From CAYWMP01 sp964459445 (lineage in GTDB: Bacteria > Desulfobacterota > DSM-4660 > Desulfatiglandales > HGW-15), in NCBI GenBank assembly GCA_964459445.1, contig CAYWMP010000010.1:1-62232 (forward strand): a stretch of 62,232 bases of DNA. The letters run 5' to 3'. Within the stretch, counting starts at the first letter, position 1; every line of letters starts with the position of its first letter. Positions 1 to 8,851 of the stretch are shown here, in pieces. The position numbers and the translations under genes are program-made. The notes below the pieces were generated by a model that was given only the letters and a program-made list of their open reading frames with translations, had not been told where the DNA came from and made no database searches.

Positions 1-1
1 T

Positions 2-54
2 AATGATCAACGTTGATTCAAAGTTGAAACAAATTTCAAATATTTTTGGCTAGG
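2..54. repeat. 53-bp repeat, inverted partner at 61884-61936
   Basis: The reverse complement of 61884-61936 matches this stretch at 48 of 53 positions (counted by eye). The partner lies upstream of the vapB-like gene at the far right. The left copy begins almost at the window edge, so its full length is not visible. What it is (dispersed repeat, MITE end, recombination site) cannot be decided here. Confidence 0.75.
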
Positions 55-206
55 CTTTCTGTTATTCTCAAATAGCATAGTGACCACTCCAGAACTTTTC
101 ATTTCTTACCATTTCTAGAAATCCTCATACCCAGAATAGCTGAATTCCCATTCAACGCTTTGAAAATCCCTAAATCATACAGATTTCTTGTCTTTGTCTC
201 AATAGC

Positions 207-251
207 CTAATTTGTCTTGTTCGCCTTGTCTCCGGCACGGCTATAATCCAT
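207..251 (-). CDS. possible 14-codon ORF with a strong ribosome site
   Basis: On the minus strand a GGAGGAG ribosome site sits 5-7 bases before an ATG at 251, opening a frame that stops after 14 residues (MDYSRAGDKANKTN). It may be a tiny leader peptide or the surviving start of a deleted gene. Nothing else coding is evident in 55-430. Function unknown; coding status is uncertain. Confidence 0.2.
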   Translation of the reverse strand: MDYSRAGDKANKTN

Positions 252-430
252 GGATATCTCCTCCATATACCTAATAAATAAGCGGGTTAGGATGCGAAGG
301 CATTTATAAGGAAGAAGCGGTGGAATTTGGATGATTTGAGATTCGGCAATTTTTGGGAATTTTTCTTTACTATAGCCACTTTGATTCCTATACTCAGCTC
401 TTGGTAGGACACTTTCCTTTTGTGCGTATT

Positions 431-494
431 GGGTTATGGAAGGCCGGGGTTGTTCGATGCTTCCATAACCGGGATAAAATGAGAACCCATAACC
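431..494 (+). promoter_or_regulatory. hairpin leader before the BMP transporter gene
   Basis: GGTTATGGAAG at 432-442 is perfectly complementary to CTTCCATAACC at 460-470, an 11-bp stem with a 17-base loop. A third element, CCCATAACC at 486-494, could pair with the same left arm instead. The ribosome site of the next gene follows at 503-510. This could be an attenuator or a dimeric repressor operator for nucleoside genes; the role is inferred from position only. Confidence 0.45.
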
Positions 495-516
495 ATTATC
501 TGAAAGGAGGTTGGCG

Positions 517-1557
517 ATGTTGAAGAAAACGACATTGGTACTCGTAGCCATTGCATTGGTGTTTGGATTCGTCTTGGGTTCCACTGCTGAAGCCAAAAAA
601 TTAAGGGTTGGAATGGTTTTTGACGTCGGAGGAAAGGGAGATCAATCATTTAACGATTCAGCCTATCGAGGACTGCAATGGGCAGGCAAATTAGGGGTAT
701 CCCATGTTGAAATCGAACCCGGAGCAGACGCCGACAGGGAAACCGGGGTTCGGATGATTGCAGGCCAAGGTTTCGATCTCGTCATTGGGGTTGGGTTCCT
801 ATTTACAGACGCCATCAAGGCCGTGGCCGATGATTATCCGGACACAAAATTTGCGATTGTAGATGGATTCATTCCGGACAAGCCAAACGTGTCCTCATTG
901 CTTTTCACGGAGCATGAGGGGTCTTTTCTGGTTGGCGTTATTGCAGCCCTAAAGGCCAAGGCAGACGGGAAAAAGACCTTAGGGTTTGTAGGCGGCATGG
1001 ATATTCCTCTCATCCACAAGTTCGAAGCGGGCTATAAGGCGGGCATTGCCAACACCTGTCCGGACTGCAAGGTAATGAGCGATTATGCCGGAACCACACC
1101 AACCGCTTTTGTCGATCCCGTAAAGGGAAAGGAATTGGCCTTGGCCCAGATTGATAAGGGCGCACACGTCATTTATCACGCCTCCGGACTGACAGGGGCC
1201 GGCGTTTTTGAAGCGGGAAAAGAAAGAAAGGTCTATGTCATCGGCGTGGATTCAAACCAGAATCACCTCGGACATGTCAAGGAAAGCGGCCAGAACTTCG
1301 GCCTTACCAGCATGCTGAAACAGGTGGACGTGGCCGTATATCTGACCATCAAAGATCTTAAGGAAGGAAAATTCAAGGCCGGTGTTCGAACCTTTGGACT
1401 CAATGATACCGTAACCATAGGAAATACCCTCTATCATGGTGTCTACTATGCCTTGGATAAATACAATAAAGACTTGGTCACCCCAGCGATGATCGAAAAG
1501 GTGACTGATGCCGAGAAAAAGATCATCGCAGGCGAAATTAAAGTACCCACAAAATAA
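517..1557 (+). CDS. bmpA: BMP-family ABC transporter substrate-binding protein (nucleoside uptake)
   Basis: A periplasmic solute-binding protein of the basic membrane protein (BMP/PnrA) family, which delivers purine or other nucleosides to an ABC importer. The first 26 residues form a Sec signal peptide ending in AEA; there is no lipobox Cys, so it is probably soluble in the periplasm. The mature chain starts with KLRVGMVFDVGGKGDQSFND, the family signature. Length (346 aa) is normal. The start is ATG 517, six bases after AAAGGAGG; an in-frame TTG at 511 overlaps that site and is unlikely. It is the first gene of a transporter operon, and the downstream nucleoside phosphorylases support nucleosides as the cargo. 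Confidence 0.92.
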   Translation: MLKKTTLVLVAIALVFGFVLGSTAEAKKLRVGMVFDVGGKGDQSFNDSAYRGLQWAGKLGVSHVEIEPGADADRETGVRMIAGQGFDLVIGVGFLFTDAIKAVADDYPDTKFAIVDGFIPDKPNVSSLLFTEHEGSFLVGVIAALKAKADGKKTLGFVGGMDIPLIHKFEAGYKAGIANTCPDCKVMSDYAGTTPTAFVDPVKGKELALAQIDKGAHVIYHASGLTGAGVFEAGKERKVYVIGVDSNQNHLGHVKESGQNFGLTSMLKQVDVAVYLTIKDLKEGKFKAGVRTFGLNDTVTIGNTLYHGVYYALDKYNKDLVTPAMIEKVTDAEKKIIAGEIKVPTK

Positions 1558-2449
1558 AAATTCTTGTAACCACTCAGCGCTTTGACAACCTGTATGATAT
1601 AGCTGGGGCTCGGGGATCAAAACAAGTAGGCCCAAGGTGCAAGGTGCAGGGCACAAGGAAAAGACGCTTTAACTTAAGCCTTGTCGAAGATCCCGCTTTA
1701 TCGGGTAACCTTGAACCCCTGGCCCAGACCTGATTTCAAGGATATGGATTCAAGGCATACTTTGAAACATCCAGGGTATTGATATCCTGATCAGGGCCGT
1801 CGCGCCAGGGCGGGCCTGAACGCTGAACCCAGGAACCTGAGTGGTCTCGTCCCTGAAAAGAGATTACTGAGTCCCCCCAATAATTTGAAAAGGGCTGGTC
1901 AGTTACCAATCTTTTAGGAAAGCATAAGCTCGATCCATTGAGGTTGGTCATTGTGTGGCAGTGTTAACATGCTTCATAATGACTGCACCCCCTGGATCAA
2001 CAAAACCCAAGCTTCTCTCCGTAGCCTTGTGAAAGCTTTTTTCCTCTCACAAGGTTCCGTTTAAAACCTCCAACAACAGGCACACCCATGTTTCCGTTTC
2101 AAACGACTCATAAACCATACTCCAGCGTTGCAAAAGTCGAGGATGCAGTAGATCCAAGGCGTCAAGGGTGAAGCTGTAGTAAACTACCGCGAATCCTTGA
2201 CAACGAAGGAGATGCGGTATCCTCGGCTTTCCTGACCTGTTGGGTCGTAGCTGAAAGCGAAGCCCAAAGGGTAAAAAACATGACAAATTGAGCTCTATTC
2301 ATGGATGTCACCCATGGACGATTCAAGAAACATGAACTAATAACCTCAAAACCCTTGCTATCACCGCATTGCTTTAAACACCCACTTGTCATGTTTTTTA
2401 TGCGACTATGGGGCTTAGTCTGTTTATCCACTTAGGAGGAGGCAAGACT
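1558..2449. other. long gap between binding protein and ATPase, no convincing gene
   Basis: About 890 bases separate the binding-protein gene from the rest of its transporter, unusual for this operon type. The only clear structure is the large imperfect palindrome at 2133-2230. A 79-codon minus-strand frame (2047-2286) covers that palindrome, but I cannot connect it to a known family. The gap may be an insertion that split the operon. Confidence 0.5.
2133..2230. repeat. large imperfect palindrome
   Basis: The arm at 2133-2168 is largely complementary to 2194-2230: both contain the AGGATgCaGTA/TGCgGtATCCT and CCTTGAC themes. A perfect 12-base palindrome GTAGTAAACTAC lies in the centre at 2176-2187. 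As RNA or extruded DNA this is a long interrupted stem of roughly 100 bases. It resembles a palindromic mobile repeat (REP/MITE type) more than a terminator, since no T-tract follows. Confidence 0.6.
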
Positions 2450-3970
2450 GTGGCGACTTATGCCGTCGAGATGCGGAATATCACCAAACAATTCCCGCTC
2501 GTGCGCGCAAATGATGATGTCACCTTCCTTGTGCAAAAAGGAGAGGTCCATGCACTGGTCGGTGAAAACGGCGCGGGAAAGTCCACCTTGATGAATATTC
2601 TTTATGGCCTGCTGCGACCGGACAGCGGAATACTCAAGGTCAATAGGAAAGAGGTCCATCTGTCCGGTCCGGGAGACGCCATTGATCAGGGCATCGGGAT
2701 GGTGCACCAGCATTTCATGCTCGTTCCCCCACTAACGGTTGCTGAAAACGTGGTCCTGGGAAACGAACCCTCCCGGCGGGGATTTGTGGACATCAAACAG
2801 GCCAACAGGATCGTCAGGGAGCTTTCCGAACAATACGGCCTGAAGGTTGACCCCAAAGCAAAGGTGGAAACCCTAAGCGTCGGGATCGAGCAGCGCATCG
2901 AAATCATCAAGGTTCTCTACCGTGGCGCAGAGATTCTTATTCTCGATGAACCAACGGCTGTTCTCACGCCACAGGAAGTGGATGAATTTTTCGAGATCCT
3001 CCGCTCCCTAAAGGAGCAGGGAAAAACCATCATTTTCATAACCCACAAGCTTCAAGAGGTGATGGCGGTGTCCGATGCGGTGACGGTCATGCGACAGGGT
3101 CAGGTCGTAGGAAGCGTCGCCACCAAGGACACGTCCAAAAACGAAATCGCAACAATGATGGTAGGGCGAACGGTCTTGTTTCGCGTCGAGCGGGAAGAGG
3201 CCCAACCCGGGGAAGAGGTCTTGAAGGTCGAGAACCTCCACGCACTGGATAACAAACGCTTGCCCGCACTGCGGGGCGTCAGCTTCAGTGTCCAGGAAGG
3301 TGAGATCCTCGGTATTGCCGGCGTTGAGGGTAACGGGCAGACAGAACTGGTTGAGGTCTTGACGGGTCTTCGAAAGGTAGAAAAGGGCGATATTGAAATC
3401 AGTGGAACCGTGATCACAAATTATAACCCCCGGCTAGTGAGGGAACAAGGGGTCGGGCACATCCCCGAGGACAGACACCGCCGGGGATTGGTCCTTGATT
3501 ACACGATTGCACAAAACATGGTCCTGGGCATCCACTACCAACAGCCTTACGTCAAGGGTTGGGGAGTTGATGTGATCAATTTTGCCCCCATAAAGGAAAA
3601 GGCTGTGCGTTTGATTGAGGAATTTGATGTGCGTCCTCCGGATCGGGAGAATCCGGCCGGGAACCTCTCCGGAGGGAATCAACAGAAGGTGATTGTTGCC
3701 CGGGAGTTAGACCAGGATCCAAGGCTTTTGATCGCAGCGCAACCGACACGGGGTATCGATGTCGGCTCCATTGAATTCATACACCAGCGTCTCATCCAGG
3801 CGCGGGATGGAGGCAAGGCCGTGCTTCTCATCTCCGCCGATCTTGAGGAGATCTTATCCATCTCCGATAGAATCGCGGTGATGTATGAGGGTGAGATTGT
3901 TGGCGTCCTGGATCCCCAAGAGGCCACTGAGGAAAGACTTGGTCTGATGATGACGGGAGGAGGGAAATAG
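2450..3970 (+). CDS. nucleoside ABC transporter ATP-binding protein (two ATPase domains)
   Basis: The cytoplasmic energy-coupling subunit of the BMP-type importer, of the duplicated (ribose/nucleoside) architecture. Domain 1 has Walker A GENGAGKST (38-46), a degenerate signature LSVGIEQ and Walker B ILDEPTA. Domain 2 has GVEGNGQTE, a full LSGGNQQKV signature and AAQPTRGIDVG in place of a classical Walker B, a substitution usual in this subfamily. I chose GTG 2450 because TAGGAGGAGG ends eight bases before it; an ATG at 2408 would place that site inside the gene. About 506 aa. Two bases separate its stop from the permease start. Confidence 0.93.
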   Translation: MATYAVEMRNITKQFPLVRANDDVTFLVQKGEVHALVGENGAGKSTLMNILYGLLRPDSGILKVNRKEVHLSGPGDAIDQGIGMVHQHFMLVPPLTVAENVVLGNEPSRRGFVDIKQANRIVRELSEQYGLKVDPKAKVETLSVGIEQRIEIIKVLYRGAEILILDEPTAVLTPQEVDEFFEILRSLKEQGKTIIFITHKLQEVMAVSDAVTVMRQGQVVGSVATKDTSKNEIATMMVGRTVLFRVEREEAQPGEEVLKVENLHALDNKRLPALRGVSFSVQEGEILGIAGVEGNGQTELVEVLTGLRKVEKGDIEISGTVITNYNPRLVREQGVGHIPEDRHRRGLVLDYTIAQNMVLGIHYQQPYVKGWGVDVINFAPIKEKAVRLIEEFDVRPPDRENPAGNLSGGNQQKVIVARELDQDPRLLIAAQPTRGIDVGSIEFIHQRLIQARDGGKAVLLISADLEEILSISDRIAVMYEGEIVGVLDPQEATEERLGLMMTGGGK

Positions 3971-3972
3971 GG

Positions 3973-5286
3973 GTGGCAGCAAACGGAAAAGGCGGACAAG
4001 TGGTCGTGTACAAGACGCTCATGGGGATTCTTTCTCCTATCATTGCCGTGGTCCTGGCTTTTGTAGCAGGCGGAATCATCATCCTCGTGTTTATCTCCAG
4101 TTTCACCCTGAGCGAATCCTCTTTTCTGCGTTTGCAGGAGAAGGGTGTTCCCACGGCTGTGCTCCAGGAATTGGAGGCGCTAAGAGAGATAGAATATTCG
4201 GAAAAAGATGTCTTTATCAGTGAGATCAAACTAAAAATCGGGGATGATCAATTTGAGCAATACGGCTCGCTCATCATAAAACACGCCCGAGTCCGGGAAA
4301 GTCCCTTTGGTGTCTATAACGAGATTTTCAGGGCAGCCTTAAGTGATCGGAACGGGTGGGGAAATGTCCTTTATCGGGCAACCCCGTTGATCTTTACGGG
4401 GTTGGCGGTGGCCTTTGCCTTTCAGTGTGGACTTTTCAACATCGGAGGGGAAGGTCAGATGGTGATTGGGGGATTCGCCATCACATGGATCGGTTTTACA
4501 TTTACAGGACTGCCGCCGATTTTGCTGATTCCCCTTTGCGTGCTGGGGGGTGCCGTCGCAGGTGCCATATGGGGAGGAATCCCCGGGTACCTCAAGGCAA
4601 AGTTAGGAGTCCATGAGGTCGTTAATACGATCATGATGAACTGGATTGCCGTTGCCCTGACCCAGTACCTCACCATGGTTTACAAGCCTCCGGATACCAT
4701 GATCCCCCATACCGAAAAGATTGCCAAAGGCGCTCAACTCTCGCGGCTTTTCCATTATCTTAACCCCCTGGGCGTCGATTTCCCCAGGCACAACCTATTA
4801 AATACCTCTATCATTCTGGCGATCATCGTGGTTTTGGTGGTCTATTTTATCCTCAAGCGAACCAAACTCGGGTATGAAATTCGGGCATGCGGCCTCAGCC
4901 CTTCGGCGGCCGAATGCGCGGGAATCAGTGTGGCGAAGAATATCGTTCTTGCGATGGCCATTAGCGGGGCCATCGCCGGGCTCGCCGGTGTCAACCAGGT
5001 CATGGGATACAAGCATCGCTTCCGCTATGGCGTTTTCGAAGGTCTAGGGTTTGACGGGATCGGCGTGGCCCTTATCGGGAAATCAACGCCCTTCGGGGTT
5101 GTCTTGGCCGCACTCCTTTTTGGAATTCTGGATCATGGCGGGCTGGCTATTGACGTGTCCACGAAGGTTCCCCGTGAGATTATCTTGGTGCTCAAAGCCA
5201 CCATACTCATATTTGTGGTTGTAAGCACGGAAATCTCTAAGCGCATCCTTGAATTTATTCAGAAAAGACAAGAGGGACAAGCGTAA
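3973..5286 (+). CDS. nucleoside ABC transporter permease 1
   Basis: An inner-membrane permease of the branched-chain amino acid/ribose superfamily, one half of the channel of the BMP importer. A first membrane helix (about residues 12-37) is followed by a roughly 75-residue charged, presumably periplasmic segment. A block of hydrophobic helices then carries the family stretch FNIGGEGQMVIGG and the EAA-like loop GYEIRACGLSPSAAECAGIS. The start is GTG 3973, shortly after GGGAGGAGGG at the end of the ATPase gene. Its stop codon TAA shares one base with the ATG of the next permease, indicating translational coupling. Confidence 0.9.
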   Translation: MAANGKGGQVVVYKTLMGILSPIIAVVLAFVAGGIIILVFISSFTLSESSFLRLQEKGVPTAVLQELEALREIEYSEKDVFISEIKLKIGDDQFEQYGSLIIKHARVRESPFGVYNEIFRAALSDRNGWGNVLYRATPLIFTGLAVAFAFQCGLFNIGGEGQMVIGGFAITWIGFTFTGLPPILLIPLCVLGGAVAGAIWGGIPGYLKAKLGVHEVVNTIMMNWIAVALTQYLTMVYKPPDTMIPHTEKIAKGAQLSRLFHYLNPLGVDFPRHNLLNTSIILAIIVVLVVYFILKRTKLGYEIRACGLSPSAAECAGISVAKNIVLAMAISGAIAGLAGVNQVMGYKHRFRYGVFEGLGFDGIGVALIGKSTPFGVVLAALLFGILDHGGLAIDVSTKVPREIILVLKATILIFVVVSTEISKRILEFIQKRQEGQA

Positions 5287-6182
5287 TGGAATCCATCTTT
5301 GCCATCTTCGCATCTACCATAAGGCTGGCCGTGCCTTACACGCTGGCAGGGCTCGGAGGAACCTATTCCGAACGATCCGGCGTCATCAATATCGGATTGG
5401 AGGGCATGATGCTCACGGGGGCCTTTACGGCCGTGGCCGTGACCAACACGACCGGAAGTCCATGGTTCGGCCTTGTTTGCGCCATCCTGGCAGGCATGCT
5501 GCTGGGGCTTATCCACGCCGTGGTGTGCGTGACCTTCAAATCGGATCAGATCGTCAGCGGTCTGGCCATAAATATTTTTGCAGCCGGGATCACGGTCTTC
5601 TTTTCCTGGCTGCTCTTTAATAAGACCCAAATCATGGCTGAAGGGGCGCTGCGCGTGCCGCTGTTGCATGATATTCCTGGATTCAGGGTCTTGTTCAGTG
5701 AATTCCCGCCCCTTGTCTTTCTCACGGCCCTTATCATCATCGCCTCACATTTCGTGATCTTCAAAACGGTTTTCGGATTGCGGCTGCGCTCTGTGGGGGA
5801 ACATCCGGAGGCCGCGGATACCCTTGGGATCAGCGTGTACAAGATGCGCTACAACGCCTGTGTCATCAGCGGCGCCATGGCCGCCTTGGCCGGGGCCTTT
5901 CTCTCCCTGGAGCATGCCCACTATTTTGTGAAAGGAATCAGCGGGGGCAGGGGATTCATCGGGCTTGCCAGCATGATTTTCGGAAAATGGACACCCTTTG
6001 GCGCCGCGGGCGCGGGCTGTTTGTTCGGGTTCGGCGAGGCCATAAAGCCCTACATTCCAAAGGTCGTGCCCTCGCAATTTTTTGATATGATCCCCTACCT
6101 GCTCACGATGATCGTCCTTGCCAGTGCCGTTGGGCGTGCAACGCCACCTGCTGCAGACGGCATACCCTTCAGTAAAGAGTAA
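5286..6182 (+). CDS. nucleoside ABC transporter permease 2
   Basis: The second permease of the BMP-type nucleoside importer, 298 aa with eight or more hydrophobic segments. It shows the family pattern SGVINIGLEGMMLTGAF near the N-terminus and GLRLRSVGEHPEAADTLGIS, the cytoplasmic loop that contacts the ATPase. It overlaps the first permease by one base (TAATG), so the two are translated together. Gene order binding protein, ATPase, permease, permease matches complete systems of this family; only the long gap after the binding-protein gene is unusual. Confidence 0.92.
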   Translation: MESIFAIFASTIRLAVPYTLAGLGGTYSERSGVINIGLEGMMLTGAFTAVAVTNTTGSPWFGLVCAILAGMLLGLIHAVVCVTFKSDQIVSGLAINIFAAGITVFFSWLLFNKTQIMAEGALRVPLLHDIPGFRVLFSEFPPLVFLTALIIIASHFVIFKTVFGLRLRSVGEHPEAADTLGISVYKMRYNACVISGAMAALAGAFLSLEHAHYFVKGISGGRGFIGLASMIFGKWTPFGAAGAGCLFGFGEAIKPYIPKVVPSQFFDMIPYLLTMIVLASAVGRATPPAADGIPFSKE

Positions 6183-6280
6183 CGACCCAGTTGAACGAAA
6201 AAGGGCCCAATCGGGAGATATTTATTGACAGACAACGCCCAAGCGAGTTTTGATTCGAAAATGCAATAGGAAATAGGAAA

Positions 6281-7525
6281 ATGGCCAAGCGTTTTGGTTA
6301 CGTCCCTATCAAATCATCACTCATGAGCGACGACCAGCTTGAGCATCTGCTTTCGAAATATGCTCCGGCATTGGAAACCCTTGGCGGTGAGCGTTGCGCC
6401 CAGGATAGGGTCGAGGACAGGGTGCCGATTATATTATTTGTGGCCTCCGGAGGCACTGAAAAGGAGATCCTTGACCTCTGGGAAAAACGAAAACGCGCCA
6501 TTAATCAAGAACCGATTTTTCTGCTCGCCCCCTCCGGCAACAATGCCCTGCCTGCCGCCATGGAGGTTCTGGCCCGTCTTCAACAGGATAGGGAAAAGGG
6601 GCGAATCCTTTTTCTAGAAAGCCCTGAGGATGAGCGAGGATGGCGGGAAGCCGCAAGGGCGGTCCGCGATCTCGAAGTCCTCTATACACTCCGAAAGGCA
6701 CGGATTGGTTTGGTCGGTGGGGCTTCCGAATGGCTTGTTTCAAGCAGCCCGGAATCCGAAACAGTGAAGGAAACCTGGGGTCCGGAAGTCCTATCAATCG
6801 AGTTGGAAGTACTGAGACAAACCATTCACCAGATTCAACAATCGAGTATCGAACCCATTCTCAAAACACTGATTTCCGGAGCAGAGGGGATTCAAGAACC
6901 CCGGCACTCGGACATAGAGGATGCGGTTCGCTCCTATTTGGGATTAAAGCATGTCGCCATAGATCACCAATTGGACGCCGTGACGGTTCGTTGTTTTGAT
7001 CTCATTAAGGATACAAAATCCACAAGCTGTTTTGCCTTGGCGCAACTCAATGATGAGGGAATCATCGCAGGGTGTGAGGGCGATCTGGTTGCTACCATGG
7101 GCATGCTTTGGGCCTATGCCTTTCTTGATAAGACGCCATGGATGGCGAACCCCGCCCAATTAAACAGGGAAGACAACAGCATCTGGATGACCCACTGTAC
7201 CGTCCCCATGGGCCTGGTCGAGGCGTACATGCTGAGGTCTCATTTTGAATCAGGCATAGGGGTCGCCATACAGGGAAAAATGCCCTTTGGTCAGGTCACC
7301 CTGATAAGGATTGGCGGAAAATCGATGGAACAGCTTTGGCTTGCTGAAGGCGAAATTCTCGAAACCGGAACCGCTGAAGATCTTTGTAGAACTCAGGTAA
7401 AGGTAGGTTTAAGCGACCGGGACGTCATGGAGCTTTTGCGAACCCCCCTCGGCAACCACCTCGTGCTCGTGCAGGGCCACCATGCAGAACGCATGCGCAT
7501 GTGGTGGGAGGGGATGATCAAGTAA
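6281..7525 (+). CDS. L-fucose/arabinose isomerase-like protein
   Basis: A 414-aa protein resembling the sugar isomerase fold of L-fucose and L-arabinose isomerases. The C-terminal half has the typical run with IIAGCEGDLVATMGM, a metal/active-site Glu-Asp region in that fold, and a late QGHHAERM segment. The N-terminal half is less conserved. The substrate cannot be read from sequence. Position directly after the nucleoside transporter and before phosphopentomutase suggests a pentose or deoxypentose step, but that is inference. ATG 6281 follows a weak purine-rich site (ATAGGAAA). It is not obviously coupled to the permease gene (98-base gap). Confidence 0.65.
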   Translation: MAKRFGYVPIKSSLMSDDQLEHLLSKYAPALETLGGERCAQDRVEDRVPIILFVASGGTEKEILDLWEKRKRAINQEPIFLLAPSGNNALPAAMEVLARLQQDREKGRILFLESPEDERGWREAARAVRDLEVLYTLRKARIGLVGGASEWLVSSSPESETVKETWGPEVLSIELEVLRQTIHQIQQSSIEPILKTLISGAEGIQEPRHSDIEDAVRSYLGLKHVAIDHQLDAVTVRCFDLIKDTKSTSCFALAQLNDEGIIAGCEGDLVATMGMLWAYAFLDKTPWMANPAQLNREDNSIWMTHCTVPMGLVEAYMLRSHFESGIGVAIQGKMPFGQVTLIRIGGKSMEQLWLAEGEILETGTAEDLCRTQVKVGLSDRDVMELLRTPLGNHLVLVQGHHAERMRMWWEGMIK

Positions 7526-7685
7526 TTGACGGTTACGTGTTGCGTGATGTGTATTTATGCTCAATAACAACGGCTTAGAAGCGCAATCCGTGAATCACAA
7601 GTCGTAACAGCATTCTCCCATTAATACAGAATTCCAATACTTCGAAACTCCACGGAAATTAAAAGAATTGAAAGGAGGTTTCAAA

Positions 7686-8501
7686 ATGAGAAAGCGAGAA
7701 ATGAAACACATTGTATTAGTTGTATCGGCGGTCATGCTGTTTGGGGTCCTGGCAGGACCCGCAATCGCTGATGAGTACAACACCAAAGACCTGAACGAGC
7801 AGCTAGTGCTGGCGACCCTGTGGTATCAAAGAGCAGCAGAGGTACGGGCCCTGTGTTACCAGGCCTTTAATACGGCCAGGCTGATGTTTGATGCGGACCT
7901 GGCCATGGGGGATTCCGGCAAAAAGAGAGCTGTTATTGTGGATGTGGACGAAACAATCTTGGACAATAGTCCCTATGAAGCCGGCCTCGTAGGGAAGAAT
8001 TACGGTTATTCCAAAGGATGGGGCGATTGGATCAACGCCGCAGAGGCCCCTGTAATTCCGGGCGCCCTGGAGTTCTTAAATCATGTGGTGAGCAAAGGCG
8101 GCGATGTTTTCTATGTGACGAACAGGAAGATCAAATACAAGGAAGGTACAATCAAAAATCTGAAGGTAGCAGGGTTTCCACAGGTCAACGATGCCCATGT
8201 TCTCTGCCGCGAAAAGACATCGGACAAGGAACCGAGACGGGAAATGGTGCGCCAGAATCATCGTATCGTGTTGCTTATGGGTGACAATCTCAACGACTTT
8301 GAAAGCGTCTTCAGAAAGAAAGCGACAGAGGTTAGGGCAGGATTGGTGGATGAAATAAAAGGGCAATTCGGCACAAATTTCATCGTGCTTCCTAATCCCA
8401 TGTACGGAGGTTGGGAAGGTGCGGTATATAATTTTAATTGGAAAATGAGCCCGGCAGAAAAGAGCAAGGCAAGGAAAGACGCTTTGATCGTTTGGCCGTA
8501 G
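7686..8501 (+). CDS. secreted HAD phosphatase, lipoprotein e(P4)/class B acid phosphatase family
   Basis: A periplasmic 5'-nucleotidase-type phosphatase that could release nucleosides from external nucleotides for the importer. Residues 1-29 are a signal peptide ending near AIADE. Unlike classical P4 proteins it has no lipobox Cys, so it is probably soluble. HAD motif I is DVDETILDN (D86, D88), motif II is FYVTNRK and motif IV is MGDNLNDF. Length is 271 aa from ATG 7686, which follows AAAGGAGG by 7-8 bases; an earlier in-frame start at 7668 lacks a ribosome site. The nucleotide-to-nucleoside role is inferred from the neighbours. Confidence 0.87.
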   Translation: MRKREMKHIVLVVSAVMLFGVLAGPAIADEYNTKDLNEQLVLATLWYQRAAEVRALCYQAFNTARLMFDADLAMGDSGKKRAVIVDVDETILDNSPYEAGLVGKNYGYSKGWGDWINAAEAPVIPGALEFLNHVVSKGGDVFYVTNRKIKYKEGTIKNLKVAGFPQVNDAHVLCREKTSDKEPRREMVRQNHRIVLLMGDNLNDFESVFRKKATEVRAGLVDEIKGQFGTNFIVLPNPMYGGWEGAVYNFNWKMSPAEKSKARKDALIVWP

Positions 8502-8594
8502 GAAGAAGGCATAAGCATCAGTATATCTCACAGAGCACACCGAGACACTGAGATTGAAAGTGCAATTGTATTAAACAAGTTTGTTTGCTGTTGG

Positions 8595-8726
8595 AGATTG
8601 TTCAGTTAGCCGCAAAGCGGCCCTGAATTCCGCTTGTCGGAATAGATGTTGGGACAAGGTTCATTGAAAACAAAAGCGTGGTTTTGATTTTCAGAGAAGC
8701 TTGCCCCAAACTTCTGAACAATCTCT
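8595..8726. repeat. nested-hairpin intergenic element (copy 1)
   Basis: An outer 12-bp perfect stem (GAGATTGTTCAG 8595-8606 with CTGAACAATCTC 8715-8726) encloses small hairpins CCGCAAAGCGG (8611-8621) and ATTCCG...CGGAAT (8628-8644), plus a TTGGGACAAG/CTTGCCCCAA stem. The same layout recurs at 10911-11014 before deoA. Rest of 8502-8851: no gene seen. Candidate structured repeat or RNA element. Confidence 0.5.
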
Positions 8727-8851
8727 CTCGATGTGTATACTTCTTTATGTCTTGTTGAGTCCGCTTGTGTCTGTGGCCAATGATCTACCGCGAACTCTCT
8801 GCGTTCTCTGAGACTCTAGTCCCACAAACTGTGGGACGGGCGAGAGTAATA

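Noticed and set aside
207..596. 129-codon minus-strand frame reaching over the BMP gene start
   Set aside because: It overlaps the signal peptide of the transporter gene; only its last 14 codons have a ribosome site in front and are listed separately.
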